This document shows, in pieces, positions 1 through 9,995 of a stretch of DNA of 59,943 nt; the stretch's first letter is position 1; the number at the start of each line of letters is the position of its first letter. The translations under genes and the position numbers were made by a program. Location of the stretch: positions 1-59,943 of the forward strand of contig NZ_RAWE01000040.1 of assembly GCF_003611695.1 (NCBI RefSeq), written 5' to 3'. The notes below the pieces were generated by a model, which was not told the DNA's origin, did no database searches, and was given only the letters and a program-made list of their open reading frames with translations. Source of the DNA: Corallococcus carmarthensis (GTDB lineage: Bacteria; Myxococcota; Myxococcia; Myxococcales; Myxococcaceae).

Positions 1-146
1 CTCCCAACCCCGAGTCCTCGACGCCCGTGGACTAAGCAAGGCGCATGCCTGAGCATTCAGAGGCACTTCAGGGCGAGGAAGCCGACAAGCCCCCGGGAAG
101 GACTGGAGTTTCTCCAGGGTGATCCGGAGGTGATCCGGTCAACGCT

Positions 147-2267
147 TCAGGGCGAGGCTTCGGAGGTGGGGAGCTGGGCGAGCAGGCGCTTCGCCAGTTC
201 GTGATTGGGGTTGAGCGCCAGCAGCTCGTTCAGCAGCGTCCGGGCCGTGTCCGGGTCGTTCTGCCGGAGCGCCAGGCGGGCCCCCAGCACATAGGCGCGC
301 CGGTAGGTGACATCCTGGCCGCGCAGCGTCCCCAGCTCGTCGGAGATGGTCTTGAGCGTGGTCGCGGGCGAGCCGGAGTTGAGGGCGAACTCGGCACGGG
401 CGAGGACGCTCCAGGACGGAGGGATCTCCACCTGGCGCAGGCGTTCCGCGAGGCCCAGGGCATCGGAGGCACCGGTCACCGCGGCGTAGAGGGCCTGGGC
501 CTTGAGGCGCGCGGCGACGGTGGCGGCGGGCTCCACGTCCGGAGCGACGCGGAGGGCTTCGATCAGCGTATCGAGCGCCTTGCGCCGCTCGGCGATGTCG
601 GTGCGCAGCGGCCGCATCTGGCCCTCGAGCTCGCCCATGTCCGAGCGGAGCGCACGCGCCTGGGCCATCCATTCCGGCGACGACTTCGCGGCGGTGACCT
701 CTTCAACCTGCCGCTTGAGCTGAGTCGCCTGGATTCGAAGCAGGTCGAGCTCCGCGTGCAGGTCCGCCAGTTGGAGGGTGTAGGCCACGGCCAGCTCGGC
801 CTGGGCCTCGGCGTACTTCGGGTGGGCGGTGGCCAGGTCCTTGAGGCTCTGGATGGCCTGTTCGCGCGTAGGAGCATCATCGCGGCGCAGGCTCATCACG
901 GCCGCTTCCTTCTTCGACACGGCCTCCACGGGCATGGCGGCGTTGCGGTCGCGGAAGGCGGGATACGCCAGGTACCCGGCCAGGGCGATGCCCGCGAGCA
1001 CCGCGAGCACGAGGAGCACCTGGCTCACCGCCGAGGAGCGCCGCGCGCCATCCTCGATGGTCAAGGAGCCGGTGCGGGAGGAGGCACCGAGCAGTTCTGG
1101 AGGCAGATCGCCGGAGGGCTTCCGGGGAGGAAGGGGCCGGTCCAGGCCGCCCCCGAGCAGCGACGCGCCGGAAGACGCCGCGGCGGGCTTGGAGGGCTCG
1201 GTGCGGGCGAAGGGCGCGTCGTCGTCAGAAAGGGAGACAGTCGCGGTCGGAGCGGAGGCCGCCCAGGGCACGTCGCTGTGGCCATCCGGAACGAGCTTGG
1301 GACGTGAGCCGCCAGCCGCCGACCAGGGAGGATCCGAGGGGTCGCCCGAAGGCGAGATGTTCTCGAAGGACCGGGGGGCCGCACGGAGCGCGGAGGGCTC
1401 AGAAGGGCCCGACACCGCACCGAACGCCTGCGTGGAACCACTGGCCTCGACCGGGCCCGGCACCGCGCCGAACGCGCGGGTGGAACCGACCGCTTCGGCC
1501 ACCGGCGAACCCGAAGGGCCCGGCACCGCGCCGAACGCTCGCGTCGCTCCACTGCCCGCATCGGCAGCACCAGGAGCCGCGGGGCCCGGCACCGCGCCGA
1601 ACGCACGCGTCGCTCCACTGCTCGCGTCGGCAGCACCGGGAGCCGCAGGGCCCGGCACCGCGCCGAACGCACGCGTCGCTCCCCCACCCTCTGCCGCGGG
1701 CCCGCGCGATGAAGAGCCAGGCTCCGAGAGACGGAACGAACCCGAGGACGACGCGTTGACAGCGCCGAACGCGCGCGTTGTCGCGCCAGGCGCAGGCACC
1801 TGGCCCGCTGACGCCACGGGAGGCCCCCCTACTCCAGGCCCCACTGCCCCGAAGGCACGCGTCGCGCCCATCGCCGCGGGAGGCTGTGCCCCAGACGCCG
1901 CGGGAGGCGGCGACGCGACCGGCGCGATGGACGGAGGCGGAGGAATCACGCCGGACGAAGACAAGGCTCCCGAAGCCGGCGTCGGCTGCGGAACGAAGGA
2001 CCCCGAAGCCGTGGTCGAACCCGCGAACAGGTTCGTGGACTTCAGGCCGGCGCTGCTGTCACCGCCGAAGATCTGCGTGGACGACTGCGTGCCCGTCCGG
2101 TCGCCGCCACCCGCGGGAGGAATCTTCGGCGCGGGAGCCATGACCCCGGTGGGCGAAGCCATGAACACGTGGCCACACCGCGTGCACTGCACCGAAGCGC
2201 CGCCAGGCGGCAGGAGTCGGGCATCCAGCACGTACTGCATCGAGCATTGCGGGCAGGCGATCTGCAC
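147..2267 (-). CDS. MJ0042 zinc-finger / TPR membrane protein
   Basis: A 706-residue protein of unknown exact function. Residues 1-36 form an MJ0042-type zinc ribbon with two CxxC pairs (CPQC and CTRC). Residues about 40-410 are low-complexity Pro/Ala/Gly/Ser sequence carrying seven copies of a TRAFGAV-type motif. One transmembrane helix follows at about 415-438 (QVLLVLAVLAGIALAGYLAY). The C-terminal 260 residues are alpha-helical and TPR-like, with a coiled-coil-like stretch near 510-560. The topology suggests a cytoplasmic zinc ribbon and linker with the TPR part across the inner membrane. The start ATG lies directly before the zinc ribbon. It is the last gene of lysC-comEA-this gene, 9 bases after the ComEA-like stop. 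Zinc ribbon plus TPR proteins of this kind are common in myxobacteria, where some serve as envelope or motility scaffolds; a specific role here is not supported. The 146 bases below it hold no gene I can support. Confidence 0.85.
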   Translation of the reverse strand: MQIACPQCSMQYVLDARLLPPGGASVQCTRCGHVFMASPTGVMAPAPKIPPAGGGDRTGTQSSTQIFGGDSSAGLKSTNLFAGSTTASGSFVPQPTPASGALSSSGVIPPPPSIAPVASPPPAASGAQPPAAMGATRAFGAVGPGVGGPPVASAGQVPAPGATTRAFGAVNASSSGSFRLSEPGSSSRGPAAEGGGATRAFGAVPGPAAPGAADASSGATRAFGAVPGPAAPGAADAGSGATRAFGAVPGPSGSPVAEAVGSTRAFGAVPGPVEASGSTQAFGAVSGPSEPSALRAAPRSFENISPSGDPSDPPWSAAGGSRPKLVPDGHSDVPWAASAPTATVSLSDDDAPFARTEPSKPAAASSGASLLGGGLDRPLPPRKPSGDLPPELLGASSRTGSLTIEDGARRSSAVSQVLLVLAVLAGIALAGYLAYPAFRDRNAAMPVEAVSKKEAAVMSLRRDDAPTREQAIQSLKDLATAHPKYAEAQAELAVAYTLQLADLHAELDLLRIQATQLKRQVEEVTAAKSSPEWMAQARALRSDMGELEGQMRPLRTDIAERRKALDTLIEALRVAPDVEPAATVAARLKAQALYAAVTGASDALGLAERLRQVEIPPSWSVLARAEFALNSGSPATTLKTISDELGTLRGQDVTYRRAYVLGARLALRQNDPDTARTLLNELLALNPNHELAKRLLAQLPTSEASP
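1411..1870 (-). repeat. TRAFGAV coding repeats
   Basis: Within the linker of the MJ0042/TPR protein, seven copies encode the motif G-A/S-T-R/Q-A-F-G-A-V followed by a variable Pro/Gly/Ala/Ser spacer. Three central copies are spaced exactly 66 bases apart (near 1524, 1590 and 1656) and are almost identical, which indicates recent tandem expansion; the outer copies are more diverged. The short aromatic motif embedded in a disordered linker looks like a repeated docking peptide (inference). Confidence 0.8.
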
Positions 2268-2276
2268 CGGCCGTGC

Positions 2277-2695
2277 TTACCACACGCTCCCAGTGGCCGC
2301 CGCCGCGTCCAGCACGGTGGCTGCCCGGAGGGTCTCCAACTTGGCAGCACCCACGCCGGGCACCGCGTCCACGTCTTCCCAGCTCGCGAACCGGCCCTGC
2401 TCCTCGCGGGCGGACACCAGCCGTTTGGCCAGATCGCGGCCCACACCGGGCAACAGGGCCAGCTCGGACTCGGAGGCCGCGTTCAGGTCCAGCTTGAGTC
2501 CCAGCGCGAGCGCCTGAGCCCCCGTGGGCACCGTCCCCGCGCCGCAGGTGGCCAAGCCCGACGGGTCCAGCCGCACGGCCTCCGGCGGGCAGTCGAGCGA
2601 GGGCCGCGAATCCGGCCACCGCGCCCGGGCCGTGAAGCCCAGGGCGAGCAGCCCCAGCGACAGCGCCGCGAGCGCGGACGTGCGCCCGAACCGCC

Positions 2696-2699
<4 letters not shown>
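2277..2699 (-). CDS. ComEA-like helix-hairpin-helix protein
   Basis: A small DNA-binding-type protein with two helix-hairpin-helix units in the C-terminal 65 residues ([20 protein letters not shown], then [15 protein letters not shown]), as in the ComEA family of competence and DNA-uptake proteins. The only conventional start in frame is GTG at 2576, which gives 99 residues and no export signal. The open frame continues upstream to a CTG at 2699. That extension adds a basic segment (RRFGRTS), a hydrophobic helix ([13 protein letters not shown]) and a CPPEAV stretch, which is the expected N-terminal membrane anchor of ComEA proteins, so I prefer the longer form. It would overlap the lysC stop by 4 bases, consistent with translational coupling. 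The start is uncertain; the HHH assignment is firm. Confidence 0.72.
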
Positions 2700-3982
<1,283 letters not shown>

Positions 3983-4117
3983 GACCTCCCTGCACGGACG
4001 GGCGCACGCTATATGGGCGCCGGGGCCCGGGTGTAAAGGGCCTCAACCCTCCCTGCCGCGAATCCGCTAGCGTTCGTGGCCCAACGACTTCAAGCCGCAT
4101 TCCCGGAGTACCCAGAC

Positions 4118-5644
4118 ATGTCCCGCCCCCGCCTCCTCATCGATGGTGACACCCTGAAGCTGGAGGAGATCCTCCAGGTCTCCCGCCACGAAGTCACGGT
4201 GGAGCTCGCCCCCGAAGCCGCGAAGCGGGTGCAGGCCTCCCGGACGTTGGTGGACCGGGTGGCCGCAGGGGACACGCCCTCGTACGGCATCAACACGGGT
4301 TTCGGCACGCTGGCGGAGGTGCGAATCGACCGGAAGGACCTGCGCGACCTGCAGCGCAACCTCATCCTGTCGCACGCATGTGGCGTGGGGAATCCCCTGC
4401 CCCTGCCGGAAGCGCGGGTGCTGCTGCTGCTGCGGTGCAACGTGCTGGCGAAGGGCTTCAGCGGCATCCGGATGGAGACGCTGGGGTTGGCCATCGACAT
4501 GCTGAACCGGGACGTGGTGCCGGTGGTCCCCGAGCGCGGAAGCGTGGGCGCCTCCGGAGACCTGGCCCCGCTGGCGCACCTGGCGCTGGTATTGATTGGC
4601 GAGGGCGAGGCGTTCTTTGAGGGCGTGCGGATGCCGTCGAAGCAGGCGCTGGAGAAGGCGGGCCTGAAGCCGGTGGTGCTGGAGGCGAAGGAAGGCCTGA
4701 CGCTGATCAACGGCACGCAGGCGATGTGCGCGGTGGGCACGCTGACGCAGCTGCGAGCGGAGCTGCTGGCGGACGTGGCGGACATCGCGGGAGCGATGAC
4801 AGTGGAGGGCCTGTTGGGCAGCCACAAGCCGTTCCTGCCGGAGATCCACGCGGTGCGTCCGCACGCGGGCCAGAAGGCGGTGGCGGACCACCTGCGCCGG
4901 ATTCTGAAGGGCAGCGAGCTGGTGGAGACGCACGTCAACTGCAGCAAGGTGCAGGATCCGTACAGCCTCCGGTGCATCCCGCAGGTGCACGGCTCCGCGC
5001 GAGAGGGATTGGCGTTCGCGCGTCGCATCCTGGAGGTGGAGGTGAACAGCGGGACGGACAACCCGCTGGTGTTCGCGGACACGGAGAGCATCATCTCCGG
5101 AGGCAACTTCCACGGTCAGCCCATCTCGCTGGCGATGGACGTGGTGGCCATGTCGCTGACGCAGCTGTCGAGCATCAGCGAGCGCCGGGTGGAGCAGATG
5201 GTGAACCCGAGCCTGTCGGGTCTGCCCGCGTTCCTGGCGAAGAACTCAGGGTTGAACTCCGGGTTCATGATTGCGCAGGTGACGGCGGCGGCCCTGGTGG
5301 CGGAGTCGCGCATCTTGAGCCACCCGGCCTCCGTGGACTCCATCCCCTCCTCCGCAGGCCGCGAGGACCACGTGTCCATGGGCATGACGGCGGCGCTGAA
5401 GGGCCGTCAGGTGTCGGAGTTCGCGCGTTCGTGTCTGGCGATTGAGGTGTTGGTCGCGGCGCAGGCGCTGGACTTCCGGCAGCCCGTGAAGCCCGGCAAG
5501 GGCGTCCTGGCGGCGTACGAACTGGTGCGCAGCAAGGTTCCGCACATGGACCGGGACCGCGAGCTACATCACGACATCACGGCGGTCACTGCGCTGGTGG
5601 AGTCCGGGGCAATTCGTGAGGCAGTGCGGTCCGCGACCGCCTAG
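4118..5644 (+). CDS. hutH: Histidine ammonia-lyase
   Basis: Non-oxidative deamination of L-histidine to trans-urocanate, the first step of histidine degradation. The active-site Ala-Ser-Gly that cyclises into the MIO cofactor is in [17 protein letters not shown], and other family landmarks follow ([25 protein letters not shown]). I chose ATG at 4118 ([13 protein letters not shown], 508 residues), because this matches where HAL proteins normally begin; the frame also contains an upstream GTG at 4076 that would add 14 unconserved residues. No other hut genes are adjacent, so it is a stand-alone gene here. It ends in an intrinsic terminator at 5700-5730. A related MIO enzyme (tyrosine or phenylalanine lyase) cannot be fully excluded, but the sequence reads as HAL throughout. 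Confidence 0.94.
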   Translation: MSRPRLLIDGDTLKLEEILQVSRHEVTVELAPEAAKRVQASRTLVDRVAAGDTPSYGINTGFGTLAEVRIDRKDLRDLQRNLILSHACGVGNPLPLPEARVLLLLRCNVLAKGFSGIRMETLGLAIDMLNRDVVPVVPERGSVGASGDLAPLAHLALVLIGEGEAFFEGVRMPSKQALEKAGLKPVVLEAKEGLTLINGTQAMCAVGTLTQLRAELLADVADIAGAMTVEGLLGSHKPFLPEIHAVRPHAGQKAVADHLRRILKGSELVETHVNCSKVQDPYSLRCIPQVHGSAREGLAFARRILEVEVNSGTDNPLVFADTESIISGGNFHGQPISLAMDVVAMSLTQLSSISERRVEQMVNPSLSGLPAFLAKNSGLNSGFMIAQVTAAALVAESRILSHPASVDSIPSSAGREDHVSMGMTAALKGRQVSEFARSCLAIEVLVAAQALDFRQPVKPGKGVLAAYELVRSKVPHMDRDRELHHDITAVTALVESGAIREAVRSATA

Positions 5645-5699
5645 CTGTCGCTTTGTATGTCCACTCATCAGCGATGGTTTGGAATCGTTAATGAACTTG

Positions 5700-5730
5700 A
5701 AGGGCTGGCCATCCATGGACCAGCCCTTTT
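5700..5730 (+). terminator. Intrinsic terminator of hutH
   Basis: A perfect 9-bp stem (AAGGGCTGG / CCAGCCCTT) with an 11-base loop is followed by a short T run, 56 bases after the hutH stop. It also marks the last sequence of typical host composition before the AT-richer island. Confidence 0.85.
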
Positions 5731-6001
5731 CGCAGTGAGCAATCATACATCTGCAAACCAATTTGAACCCGATTTGCTCGGCCATGTCGTCTTGGCGGCC
5801 ACAATGACGGCCACCGAAGCGCCACCGCCAACCCTGCACTCAGTGGCAAGCGCCAACCATTTCACACGCACACCCAACCAACGCCGCTTTCACAATCAGC
5901 AAGCACACAACGCATCCCGGCGCGCCCAGCGCGCAAAATCCAAAACAAGCCACCGACAGCACGCAACAAGAAATGACACAAGCGCACCCGCCACCCAAAA
6001 C
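5731..6001. other. Gene-free leader of the island, AT-rich
   Basis: Together with the hutH tail this makes about 357 bases without a supported gene. An open frame runs through it in phase with the 6002 gene, but it encodes basic, low-complexity sequence rich in Asn, His, Gln and Arg with no recognisable domain. The promoter of the diadenylate-cyclase-like gene should lie here. Base composition shifts toward A and C compared with the flanking myxobacterial genes. Confidence 0.5.
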
Positions 6002-7219
6002 ATGAACAGCATCCTATATCCACGCGACCATCTACAGGAAGCCCTAAAACTGCGTGCTCCGACGTGGCTTAAGCAACCAGACCTAGTCAAAGCACTGGGT
6101 GACATTCTCGATCTCCTGTTCTTCGCAAGCCTCTCGACAGAAGAAGGTGAGTCTATTCGCGTTCAGGTAGCAATACCGACCGGACACACAATAGAAGACA
6201 TCTTCGACACTTCGGAATTTCGAGACCCTGGCGAACCACCCCAGCATGCATGGCTGCCGATTCCGATTATCCCACAGCCATTAAACATTGACACGCTCAT
6301 CAAATTATCAATGGCGACCTCTTTTGGACGCACATCGCTTGTCATCACTCCCGACGAGAGCGCAGGCCTACAGATAACAGGGATTGCCCGGCGCAATCCG
6401 AAAACCAATGGAGGGGACGCATTACGCATCTCAGCATCCGCTCCAGGCGCGCTCTCGCTAGTCTTTGGCGATACAGAAATAATGAGGTACGAACGTGGAC
6501 AGCTAGCCAACCCAGCCCCCAATATATTTTACACAGACGGACTCGTTCGCCAAGCGATCCGCAGCTCCCTAAAAAACCTACTTGCCGACGTAAAAGATCA
6601 AATTCTTATGCCTGGCTATATTGGAGATCGAGTATTCGATCGCTTGGTCCGAGGCATGAGCGCGACGGGCCGCGGAGGGCTTATTCTGGTGCACCCCCAG
6701 ACCGCATTAGACCATGACACAGAGCCACCTAAGTATGGACTTTCCGATCCGAATATTCTCGCCTCGAAGATCCATTCGTATTTTGGGACCAGCAAAACAT
6801 GGCTCAACACTGTCTTTCGCGAAGAAGACGAAGAATCCAGCGAAGAGAGAGCCCGAGCGCACAATGAACGCGTGCTGGCTGAATCCATTGTGGATGAAAT
6901 CACCGATGACGTCTCCCGCCTTACCGCAATGGATGGTGCCCTTCTCCTTGGTCCCGACTTGCAGATTTTCGGCGCCGGCTTCAAAGTTTCAAAATCCTAC
7001 ACATTTCCACTTTACGAGGTTTTTGACGTAACCGGCCAATCCGTCGCACCCGAGGCATATTCGCTAGACACACACGGAACGCGACACAGGGCAGCAGCAG
7101 CCTTTGTTACCGCAACAGGAGGCCTTGCCTTTATCGCGTCGCAGGATGGCCCTCTAAAGTGCCTCCTCAATGATGGCAATAGAATTCTCTTCTGGAAAAT
7201 TCGGTTCCCTGACGCGTAG
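6002..7219 (+). CDS. DACNV-type sensor / diadenylate cyclase-like protein
   Basis: A predicted cyclic-dinucleotide synthase with a sensor region. The C-terminal third resembles the DisA_N (DAC) domain that condenses two ATP to c-di-AMP. Both catalytic motifs are visible: DGA at residues 311-313 (AMDGALLLGPD) and RHR at 361-363 (HGTRHRAAAAF), followed by the beta-strand expected after RHR (GLAFIASQDGPL). The N-terminal ~270 residues match the architecture of proteins named for the 'DACNV' probable sensor domain, which by published comparative genomics is coupled to DAC domains (established family, my assignment). ATG 6002 begins MNSILYPRDHLQ (405 residues); the open frame extends upstream to 5657 but that part is unconserved-looking. 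It has no transmembrane segment. Base composition is low-GC compared with the host. It converges on the CBASS operon, which makes a nucleotide-second-messenger defence role plausible but unproven. Confidence 0.72.
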   Translation: MNSILYPRDHLQEALKLRAPTWLKQPDLVKALGDILDLLFFASLSTEEGESIRVQVAIPTGHTIEDIFDTSEFRDPGEPPQHAWLPIPIIPQPLNIDTLIKLSMATSFGRTSLVITPDESAGLQITGIARRNPKTNGGDALRISASAPGALSLVFGDTEIMRYERGQLANPAPNIFYTDGLVRQAIRSSLKNLLADVKDQILMPGYIGDRVFDRLVRGMSATGRGGLILVHPQTALDHDTEPPKYGLSDPNILASKIHSYFGTSKTWLNTVFREEDEESSEERARAHNERVLAESIVDEITDDVSRLTAMDGALLLGPDLQIFGAGFKVSKSYTFPLYEVFDVTGQSVAPEAYSLDTHGTRHRAAAAFVTATGGLAFIASQDGPLKCLLNDGNRILFWKIRFPDA

Positions 7220-7389
7220 CACATGCATTTGAATTTGTGAATACTGCTCACTAGAGCCGGTTTCAGATTTGAGCCAGCAGGCATGGAGCGAAGACCGGGC
7301 GGCAGATCGACCTGGAGAGGATGGCAATATTCGAAGCTGACCGGTAGCCCTGACGAATGAACAGTCCGACTGAGCCGACACATCCCGCG

Positions 7390-7588
7390 CGGAAGTTGAG
7401 GCGAGAGGATCGGCCTGGGCGCACGCCCACACCCTCTCGGCGGTTTGTGACGGCATTCTGTGGGTCCTGCGAACCGGTGCGCAGGGAAGCGAGCTGCTGC
7501 GGGAGAAGTAGCCGCCTTCCAAGACGGCCCACACTGACTCCAGTGCTGGGTGCGGGATGGCACCTTCGCGCGGTCCTGCGGGCCTTGT
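7390..7588 (+). pseudogene. IS5-family transposase orfA remnant
   Basis: Across three frames this stretch reads as the N-terminal (DUF4096-like) part of an IS5-family transposase: DGILWVLRTGAQ in one frame (about 7450-7485), then a stop and a frame change, then WVRDGTFAR (about 7545-7570) and VLRAL. It is broken by at least one in-frame stop and two shifts, and runs straight into the beta-lactamase relic. The stretch 7220-7389 before it holds nothing I can identify. Confidence 0.6.
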
Positions 7589-7765
7589 CAAAGGCAGCAC
7601 AGACTGTTGCGACGAACGACGGAACGAGCGGCGCATACTGCATTGCCTCCCCGCGCGTCTCGACGACACTTGTCGGCCATCCACTTGAGCAACCGGCGGA
7701 TAGAGGACGTAAAACCCTTCGCCTTCACCGACTCAATCTTGGGCCTTCCGATCAGCAACACAAAC
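7589..7765 (+). pseudogene. 3' remnant of a serine beta-lactamase-like gene
   Basis: The sequence encodes AAQTVATNDGTSGAY and then, after a frame change, FAFTDSILGLP. Both match the C-terminus of the intact gene at 15657-16748 (AAQTVATNDGTSGAY...FAFTESLLGLP), in the same order, spacing and strand. Only the last ~55 codons remain, they are frameshifted, and the 5' part has been replaced by the IS5 relic. It is therefore a dead paralogous fragment lying on the other side of the CBASS island from its intact relative. Confidence 0.82.
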
Positions 7766-7806
7766 ACAAACACGGCACCACCCCAAAGACCCGGCAACTA
7801 CACACT

Positions 7807-8292
7807 TCACACTGAAATCAACACTAATTGCCGAATAGCCACATGCTGGCGTTCAACCTCCCAAGCGCGCACGGAGACCCTACCAATAATTATAAAAACC
7901 AAAAAATCATGCTCGAACACAACCCTCAATGCAATCTGACGCCAGTTTTCAAGATCGACAGTCGAAGGGATGGGGTGATCTTCGGGGTGAGAGTGCCATT
8001 CACCCAAATAGTTCAGTGTACCATTGGAAGACGCCCACGCCTCATCGACTAGTCGCTGCGCAGGCAATTTGCTCCGCATGAACCTGAACCTAGCCTGAAC
8101 GTCACTACTGCTTGGCTCTCCTACTTGATCAACTATCACATTCTCCGAATCGACTATTCTTCGACCGAGTAAAATTCCTCCCGCCTCATGGTCGCGCTCT
8201 TTCATCTGCCGGTATCGGCTCAATAACTGAAAGGCGCGCTCCGCAATGGCAACTTGACCTCCATTCGGGCGGCGAAACACAAGCGATGTCAC
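7807..8292 (-). CDS. cap3: Cap3-like JAMM/Mov34 isopeptidase
   Basis: A metalloprotease of the JAB/MPN+ family that in type II CBASS removes Cap2-attached CD-NTase conjugates. All JAMM zinc-site elements are visible: Glu36 in HEAGGILLG, and the HxH-x7-SxxD motif with His100, His102, Ser110 and Asp113 (GEWHSHPEDHPIPSTVD). The length, 161 residues, is normal for stand-alone Cap3. The start is GTG at 8292, which overlaps the Cap2 stop in a GTGA junction, so its translation is coupled. It is the last gene of the operon. Downstream lies the beta-lactamase relic with a short AACAC-type repeat. The active site looks intact. Confidence 0.92.
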   Translation of the reverse strand: MTSLVFRRPNGGQVAIAERAFQLLSRYRQMKERDHEAGGILLGRRIVDSENVIVDQVGEPSSSDVQARFRFMRSKLPAQRLVDEAWASSNGTLNYLGEWHSHPEDHPIPSTVDLENWRQIALRVVFEHDFLVFIIIGRVSVRAWEVERQHVAIRQLVLISV

Positions 8293-9995
8293 CGTCTACA
8301 CCTCGGGCACCCAGCATGCTGAGTCACCTCGGCACGCCCGCCTGGGGACATCTGGCGTGCGCGCGAGGAGAGGACAAATTTAGCGGATTGCTGTTCCAAG
8401 TTTGGCTCAAACCAAGAAACCAAAATTGACCCACCCATCTCACCCGCAAGGACTCGAATTGAAACACGAGCAGCTTCAATAGCAGCACGCTGCGCATCCA
8501 GAGAACCAAAGGGCGTGAAAGTACCAGCACATCCCCCAATCGCGGCAGTGAAGCTTTGTCCTGGCTCATAAAGCGACGCCTTACAATGGAGCCCATAGGC
8601 GTCATCCTCGACATACAAGCACCCAAGACAGCCAGCCTTGGATTTTCCATCCACAAGCACGTGACCAGCCACCCCATGGGCCTCCAACCAAACATGAACA
8701 AGGCGAGTCTTTTGCCTCACCAACTCGCTCATCCGAAGCTCAAATGAATGGTCGCCAGTCGCAAAAATCACCACATCGTGCTGCTGAATAAGCTCAGGAT
8801 CTTTTTCAATGGCATCTTCGAAGCGGAACGCATGCGTTTCGATGGCGACATGCGGAAGCCGGGACTGAACAAATGCCTTGAGCGCTTCAACTTTTTGACG
8901 GCCGACATAGGCGAGTCCGAGGACATGGCGCATGGCATTTTCAGACCTCAAGTAATCATCATCCACAAGGGTCAAGTGGCCAATTCCAGAATCAACCAAG
9001 CACATCGCCAGGTAGCCACCAACTGCGCCACAACCCACAACAAGAACTCGCTTTTGCCTGTAGTTCGCCATTGAGCCGGTCCTGGCTGCCAAGAACTCAG
9101 CATCACCTCGTTGAACATCCAATCGCTCCGCCTTCTTCCTCCCATTACATCCAATTGCGATGCCGAGCGGCACCCTACCTAGCCTAAACCCATTAGACGA
9201 CAAACCCGACTTCAATCGCAGCGCAAAAACAGCATCACTTTGACCATCATTAAAAGAGAATGAAAACAAAAACGTCAACCGCGTCTGCCCGCCAATCAGC
9301 CAACGCTCAACCATGGCGCGAGTGGCCCCATCCAGATGTTCGCGAATCAACACACCAACATAGCGAAGATTCGTCTCCATTTCGAACGGAGGGGGTGTAA
9401 CGGGCGAATTCAGCCGAATAAACCAAGCTGGCTCTACAGCGCCAATCCGAAGCCCAATACGCTCAGCAGCACCACGCAACACGTCGGCCGACTCATCAAC
9501 CACAAATGCAATTCCAGCTCGCCTGTCTGTCAATTCCGCAACTGCGATCCTCCTGGAACTGCGTCTAGACTCACAGAACGCAAGAACGGTGCGACCAGCA
9601 GCTGAAGCCCAATACGCATTAAACTCTTGCTGAAGGTCTCCAGCATTCTCGCCCTGCAGACCTTCAATCAAAGTCCTTCGTGCACGACAGAGCGTTTCCC
9701 GCACAAGCGAAGCCGGACGCGTTGCATCGAGAAGCAATCCATTGCTCGCAGCAACACACACCTTTCCATCCCTTTCGACATGAGGGATTTGCTTTCTGAG
9801 CTTTGCTCGATCCACCCTTACTATTGGAAGAGCATAGGGAAATCCACGCGGCAAAGAAAGGCGGACTGCAGTAGCGGCACCGCCGATGTCGAGCCCGCCT
9901 TCCCACGTAAGCGACTGAGTCGTGGGTTGGAAACCCAACGTTTCCAACTCAGCCTCCGCCTCGGCAAAGGCTGAGTCCACATCAACTCGTCTCAT
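8289..9995 (-). CDS. cap2: Cap2-like E2/E1 (ThiF) fusion
   Basis: A 568-residue ubiquitin-transfer-like enzyme of type II CBASS, which attaches the C-terminus of the CD-NTase to a target and primes it. The N-terminal ~130 residues are an E2-like domain with the candidate catalytic Cys80 in HVERDGKVCVA. A linker and adenylation domain follow, with the nucleotide-binding GCGAVGG at 321-327 (RVLVVGCGAVGGYLA) and the acidic strand LTLVDDDYLRSENAMRHVLG. C-terminal Cys-rich segments (GCLGCLYVEDD, GGCAGTF, AGCPRCRR) contain the likely E1 cysteine and a metal site. It overlaps the CD-NTase stop by 4 bases (ATGA) and Cap3 by 4 bases. Length and domain order match canonical Cap2. Confidence 0.94.
   Translation of the reverse strand: MRRVDVDSAFAEAEAELETLGFQPTTQSLTWEGGLDIGGAATAVRLSLPRGFPYALPIVRVDRAKLRKQIPHVERDGKVCVAASNGLLLDATRPASLVRETLCRARRTLIEGLQGENAGDLQQEFNAYWASAAGRTVLAFCESRRSSRRIAVAELTDRRAGIAFVVDESADVLRGAAERIGLRIGAVEPAWFIRLNSPVTPPPFEMETNLRYVGVLIREHLDGATRAMVERWLIGGQTRLTFLFSFSFNDGQSDAVFALRLKSGLSSNGFRLGRVPLGIAIGCNGRKKAERLDVQRGDAEFLAARTGSMANYRQKRVLVVGCGAVGGYLAMCLVDSGIGHLTLVDDDYLRSENAMRHVLGLAYVGRQKVEALKAFVQSRLPHVAIETHAFRFEDAIEKDPELIQQHDVVIFATGDHSFELRMSELVRQKTRLVHVWLEAHGVAGHVLVDGKSKAGCLGCLYVEDDAYGLHCKASLYEPGQSFTAAIGGCAGTFTPFGSLDAQRAAIEAARVSIRVLAGEMGGSILVSWFEPNLEQQSAKFVLSSRARQMSPGGRAEVTQHAGCPRCRR

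Noticed and set aside
60-160. Repeated CTTCAGGGCGAGG near 65 and 144 as a regulatory direct repeat
   Set aside because: One copy is the end of the MJ0042/TPR coding sequence and the other is a short partial match; there is no supporting structure.
829-2517. A 562-residue plus-strand frame over the MJ0042/TPR gene
   Set aside because: It is the complement of the repetitive linker; the minus-strand frame has a zinc ribbon, a membrane helix and TPRs.
7770-7806. AACAC-type short repeat before Cap3, considered as a CRISPR or recombination site
   Set aside because: It is only a few imperfect units of a simple sequence, with no spacers and no partner copy.
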